Assembly (NCBI GenBank): GCA_902463835.1 | Contig: CABQGZ010000128.1 | Coordinates: 1 to 8,245, forward strand | Reading direction: 5' to 3' | DNA length: 8,245 bases | Source: an uncultured Lachnospiraceae bacterium | GTDB lineage: Bacteria; Bacillota; Clostridia; Lachnospirales; Lachnospiraceae | Part shown: positions 5,827 to 8,245 of the stretch, one piece after another | How positions within the stretch are numbered: the stretch's first letter is position 1 | Layout of the letters: each line of letters opens with the position of its first letter | Notes under the pieces: generated by a model | Database searches by the model: none | The model's input: the letters and a program-made list of their open reading frames with translations, nothing else | Told to the model about the DNA's origin: nothing | Made by a program: the position numbers and the translations under genes

Positions 5827-7908
5827 CTAGCTCCCGACAGAATCTCCAATCTCCAAAAAGACAGCGGATGGGCTTTCGGAAAACACAACCGTCAGCCTCC
5901 CCTCACGCCACTCCAGGCGGGCTGATGTGGTGCTGGGATATGCGATCCGCGCCTGCATCCGCCCCTGTTCTATATGTACCTCCACATCCGTCCGCCCCTT
6001 GAAATGCCAGACAGCCAGATAAATGATGTGGTCCGTCTGAAACCCTGCGACCACATTGTCCGCACCAAAGCAGGTAAACCCATTTGGAAAACAGGGAAGC
6101 GCACGCTTTTTTGGTTCCACCAGCTTCTGATAATAGGACACGCCCTCCCTTACCAGCGTCATCTGCTCCTCATCCAGCAGCTCCAGATGGCTGGCAAGAT
6201 GCATCCGCCCCAGGAAGCTGTTGATCATATTCATGGTAATCCGATTGGCCGAAATATGTTTCTTCACCCACTCTGCATCCACCGTAAGCGGCTGACCCAC
6301 AACACCTGCCCCCACCGGATAGCTCCAGACTGCCGCCTGCTCCGGAATAACAGCGGAGAGAATGTTCCCTGCAATATAGGGATATTTCAGATAGTCTACC
6401 TGATCCGATGTGGATGCCAGAGAAAAAACAGACAGCGTCTTATAATCCATGCGCATGCCGCCGGAAGCACATCCCTCAAAAATGACATCCGGGAAGCGCT
6501 CCTTCATCTCACACACCCAATCCAAAAAGGCTAAAGCGGCAAGCTCCAATCCCTCCCCTGCACTGTCCGCCTGCCAATCCGTACCGACGCCGCAGTCCTG
6601 ATTGTAATCGATCTTGACATATTCCGCGCCGTATTCCTCCACCATCCGTCGTATGGTCTCACTCATGTACGCCCGGACCTTCTGGTTCCGATAATCCAGG
6701 AAATACCGATCCATCACCGCCAGACGTCTGCCATCCCGCTGTAAAAAACAGTCGTCATCGTAATAGTTAAGCATCTCCTGGCACTGTATTCCTACCACCT
6801 CCGGCTCGATCCACAAACCGGCTTTCATTCCCAATGAGCGGATATAATCGGTAGTTGCCCGCACCCCGTGAGGAAAACGCTTCCGGCTCTCCTTCCACTG
6901 TCCCACAAAGGGGTAGACCTTATCGCCATCCTCCTCATTGTGCCACCCGCAGTCGATCACATAATACTCTGCTCCAGTGTTTGCCACTGTCGGCGCGACT
7001 CTCCGGGTGTTTTCTTCCGTAGGGCTGTCCCAGGAAAGGTGCATATATTCATTAAATATAACAGGCAGTGACTGATCCGCCATGGATTTTCCTGCAATGA
7101 TGCGACGGTATTTCGTCATCTCCCCCACCACCTGATCGACGGAGGCTCCAAATGCCAAAGCCACGTTTCTTGTGCGATAGCTCTGCCCCGGCTGCAGTCT
7201 TTTCTTCCACCCGCCAAAAGGCAGGTTCGCGCCGCCCAGATACAGATAATATTTTTCCGCCCGGTCTGCGATCTCATAATACCAGGAGGCATTGCTTTCC
7301 ACCTGGAAAAAGAGTACTTCGCCATTTTCTGTGTCCTCAATCAATGCCTGGGGCAATTCCTCTTTCGTAGACCAGCTGCCCACATTCATCCCGGCAATCC
7401 GCTTCTGCCCCTCCACATTTCCACGAAAAAGTCCTAAATGGGCAAAAGAATCCCGCACAGGCTGGCATTCCGCATGATGACTCTGGTAAAATCTTGTGTA
7501 ATACAGATTCGCCGCACTGTCCAGTCCACATTTTCCCAGTCCCCATACCAAAAAAGCGGATACCTCCTCCAGAACAAGCTCTTTTTCAGAAATATTTTCC
7601 ACTTCCGTATGGATGAGAACTGCATTGCAGTTCTCATATCCCTCAAATACCGTAATCGTCCGGATCAATTCCGACTGCTGCACAATCTCCAGCCGATTGT
7701 CCGTCTGTCTGTGAGAAACATAGCAAAGCCTGCTTCCCTCCGAGGAGGAGGCCATTTTCGCTCCCATATGGGTCGGTTTATTCTCCCCGGTAATCTGCAC
7801 CTCCACAAAATTGCTCTCCCCGTCGATGAGATTCCCCATCCGGTTCAGCAGAACTCTTCCGTCCTGGATAACAAAACCCAGTTTTCCAAATGTAATCTCC
7901 TGACTCAT
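5827..7908 (-). CDS. GH36 alpha-galactosidase / alpha-N-acetylgalactosaminidase, cytoplasmic
   Basis: Retaining glycoside hydrolase family 36 enzyme of 693 residues that removes terminal alpha-linked galactose or GalNAc. Residues 1 to about 270 form the N-terminal beta-domain, about 280-590 the TIM barrel, and about 600-693 a C-terminal beta-sheet domain. Barrel landmarks are IFNEYMHLSWDSPTEE (284-299), VIDCGWHNEEDGD (317-329), AGLWIEPEVVG (363-373), the nucleophile Asp434 in YVKIDYNQDCG, CASGGMRMD (480-488) and the likely acid/base Asp502 in STSDQVDYLKY. No signal peptide is seen, so it should act on imported oligosaccharides. An in-frame ATG at 7929 would add seven residues, but it lies upstream of the ribosome binding site and inside the preceding gene; ATG 7908 has AGGAGA at 6 bases spacing. 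It is 10 bases downstream of a GH20-type gene, in one operon. The NEYMHLSW form recalls the GH36 subgroup that includes clostridial alpha-GalNAc-ases, so substrate choice is open. The coding sequence contains a strong palindrome (7613-7637). Confidence 0.9.
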   Translation of the reverse strand: MSQEITFGKLGFVIQDGRVLLNRMGNLIDGESNFVEVQITGENKPTHMGAKMASSSEGSRLCYVSHRQTDNRLEIVQQSELIRTITVFEGYENCNAVLIHTEVENISEKELVLEEVSAFLVWGLGKCGLDSAANLYYTRFYQSHHAECQPVRDSFAHLGLFRGNVEGQKRIAGMNVGSWSTKEELPQALIEDTENGEVLFFQVESNASWYYEIADRAEKYYLYLGGANLPFGGWKKRLQPGQSYRTRNVALAFGASVDQVVGEMTKYRRIIAGKSMADQSLPVIFNEYMHLSWDSPTEENTRRVAPTVANTGAEYYVIDCGWHNEEDGDKVYPFVGQWKESRKRFPHGVRATTDYIRSLGMKAGLWIEPEVVGIQCQEMLNYYDDDCFLQRDGRRLAVMDRYFLDYRNQKVRAYMSETIRRMVEEYGAEYVKIDYNQDCGVGTDWQADSAGEGLELAALAFLDWVCEMKERFPDVIFEGCASGGMRMDYKTLSVFSLASTSDQVDYLKYPYIAGNILSAVIPEQAAVWSYPVGAGVVGQPLTVDAEWVKKHISANRITMNMINSFLGRMHLASHLELLDEEQMTLVREGVSYYQKLVEPKKRALPCFPNGFTCFGADNVVAGFQTDHIIYLAVWHFKGRTDVEVHIEQGRMQARIAYPSTTSARLEWREGRLTVVFSESPSAVFLEIGDSVGS
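7613..7637. repeat. 25-bp near-perfect palindrome inside the GH36 gene
   Basis: The arm ATGAGAACTGCA (7613-7624) is followed by one central T (7625) and the exact reverse complement (7626-7637), with no mismatch in 12 pairs. It falls within the codons for about Tyr91-Ile99 (YENCNAVLI) of the glycosidase. In DNA it could be a dimer binding site or form a cruciform; the 1-base centre makes a simple mRNA hairpin possible only after opening a pair or two. Confidence 0.9.
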
Positions 7909-7914
7909 ATTCTG

Positions 7915-7920
7915 TCTCCT
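7915..7920 (-). promoter_or_regulatory. Ribosome binding site of the GH36 gene, overlapping the upstream stop codon
   Basis: AGGAGA on the minus strand, 6 bases before the ATG at 7908. The TAG stop of the upstream GH20-type gene (7921-7919) shares its AG with this site, so termination and re-initiation are probably linked. The site decides for the start at 7908 over 7929. Confidence 0.8.
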
Positions 7921-8245
7921 ATAGCACACTTGCTGTCACTGTGGTATCCCAGTCATTCCAGTAGACCGATTCCTTGGTACATTTTGTCAGACTCTTTTCT
8001 TCCAGTTCTTCAATCTGTTTTGTTTTTCCATCCAGGTATTCTAACATACGCGCTTCACAGCAGCTCATCCGATACAATAATCCTCCAAATCGTTGTTCCT
8101 GCACCTCCAGACCAAATCCCTTGTTCTCCCGAAGCCACAGGCGGCGATAAGAGGCAAAAAAGTCTTCCAGCGCCCGTCTGACTGCCGGATAATCGACTTT
8201 GGCAAGCTGCGACAGCCCTTCTCTGTCATCTGACTGGTACGCTCT
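7919..8245 (-). CDS. GH20-type beta-N-acetylhexosaminidase, C-terminal ~108 aa (5' partial)
   Basis: The minus-strand frame is open from the right edge to the TAG at 7919. The visible C-terminus includes YRRLWLRENKGFGLEVQEQR and, shortly after it, GGLLYRM, MLEYLDGK and IEELEE, ending in YWNDWDTTVTASVL. From memory, the pattern of W-L-x-E-N-K-x-x-G-x-E-V, a G-G-L-x-x-R helix, ELEE, and a terminal N-x-W-x-x-T-x-T-x-x-V-L is that of cytoplasmic Firmicute GH20 exo-beta-N-acetylglucosaminidases, after the catalytic barrel. The catalytic Asp-Glu pair is outside the window, so activity cannot be judged. A GTG at 8104 gives a 61-residue open frame, but the frame continues through 47 sense codons to the edge with the family pattern crossing that GTG, so it is internal. 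It is the upstream partner of the GH36 gene, with 10 bases between stop and start. Confidence 0.72.
   Translation of the reverse strand, partial: RAYQSDDREGLSQLAKVDYPAVRRALEDFFASYRRLWLRENKGFGLEVQEQRFGGLLYRMSCCEARMLEYLDGKTKQIEELEEKSLTKCTKESVYWNDWDTTVTASVL

Noticed and set aside
5974..6534. 186-residue open frame on the + strand within the GH36 barrel region
   Set aside because: It is antisense to the most conserved catalytic part of GH36 and has no protein-like pattern; it is a by-product of codon bias.
6721..6730. CAGACGTCTG 10-bp palindrome in the GH36 gene
   Set aside because: Palindromes of this length are expected several times in a window this size.
7438..8181. 247-residue open frame on the + strand opposite the GH36/GH20 genes
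   Set aside because: It is antisense to two genes with clear family motifs, has no ribosome binding site or recognisable domain, and its composition (rich in Ser, Pro, His, Arg) is that of a shadow frame.

Overview
The window looks like ordinary chromosomal DNA from a Gram-positive, low-redundancy gut-type Firmicute, most likely a Lachnospiraceae or related Clostridia member. This is inferred from strong AAAGGAGG-type ribosome binding sites, moderately high GC with an AT-rich intergenic region, a BmpA/PnrA-type nucleoside ABC cassette, a fused CoaBC, and a cytoplasmic GH20 + GH36 glycosidase pair. I see no mobile element, CRISPR array, tRNA/rRNA gene or phage gene.

Layout. Positions 2-3124 (+ strand) hold the last three genes of an ABC importer operon: an ATPase cut by the left edge, then two permeases, packed with a 20-base and a 1-base overlap. 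The family matches YufO/YufP/YufQ (NupO/P/Q), importers of purine/pyrimidine nucleosides, whose lipoprotein binding subunit normally lies upstream and so would be outside the window. A strong 19-bp hairpin terminator (about 3130-3176) closes the operon and separates it from a convergent gene. From there to the right edge everything is on the minus strand. In transcription order (right to left) these genes are the C-terminus of a GH20-type beta-N-acetylhexosaminidase, a GH36 alpha-galactosidase/alpha-N-acetylgalactosaminidase 10 bases downstream of it, CoaBC (the bifunctional coenzyme A biosynthesis enzyme) after a 171-base AT-rich gap with its own candidate promoter, and an unidentified membrane-anchored beta-propeller-like protein after a gap of about 180 bases.

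Functional reading. There are three separate themes: nucleoside uptake, coenzyme A synthesis, and breakdown of amino-sugar/galactose oligosaccharides in the cytoplasm. Nothing visible ties them into one pathway; only the GH20-GH36 pair is clearly one transcriptional unit.

Points worth a second look are (i) CoaBC, where the catalytic cysteine of the decarboxylase clamp (E. coli Cys158) is an asparagine although all other landmark residues are kept; (ii) an almost perfect 25-bp palindrome (12-bp arms, 1-base centre) inside the GH36 coding sequence; (iii) the unnamed secreted/anchored propeller protein with a candidate promoter and an inverted repeat at its expected transcription start; and (iv) the possible host-glycan specificity of the GH20-GH36 pair. 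I found no clearly new multi-gene system.
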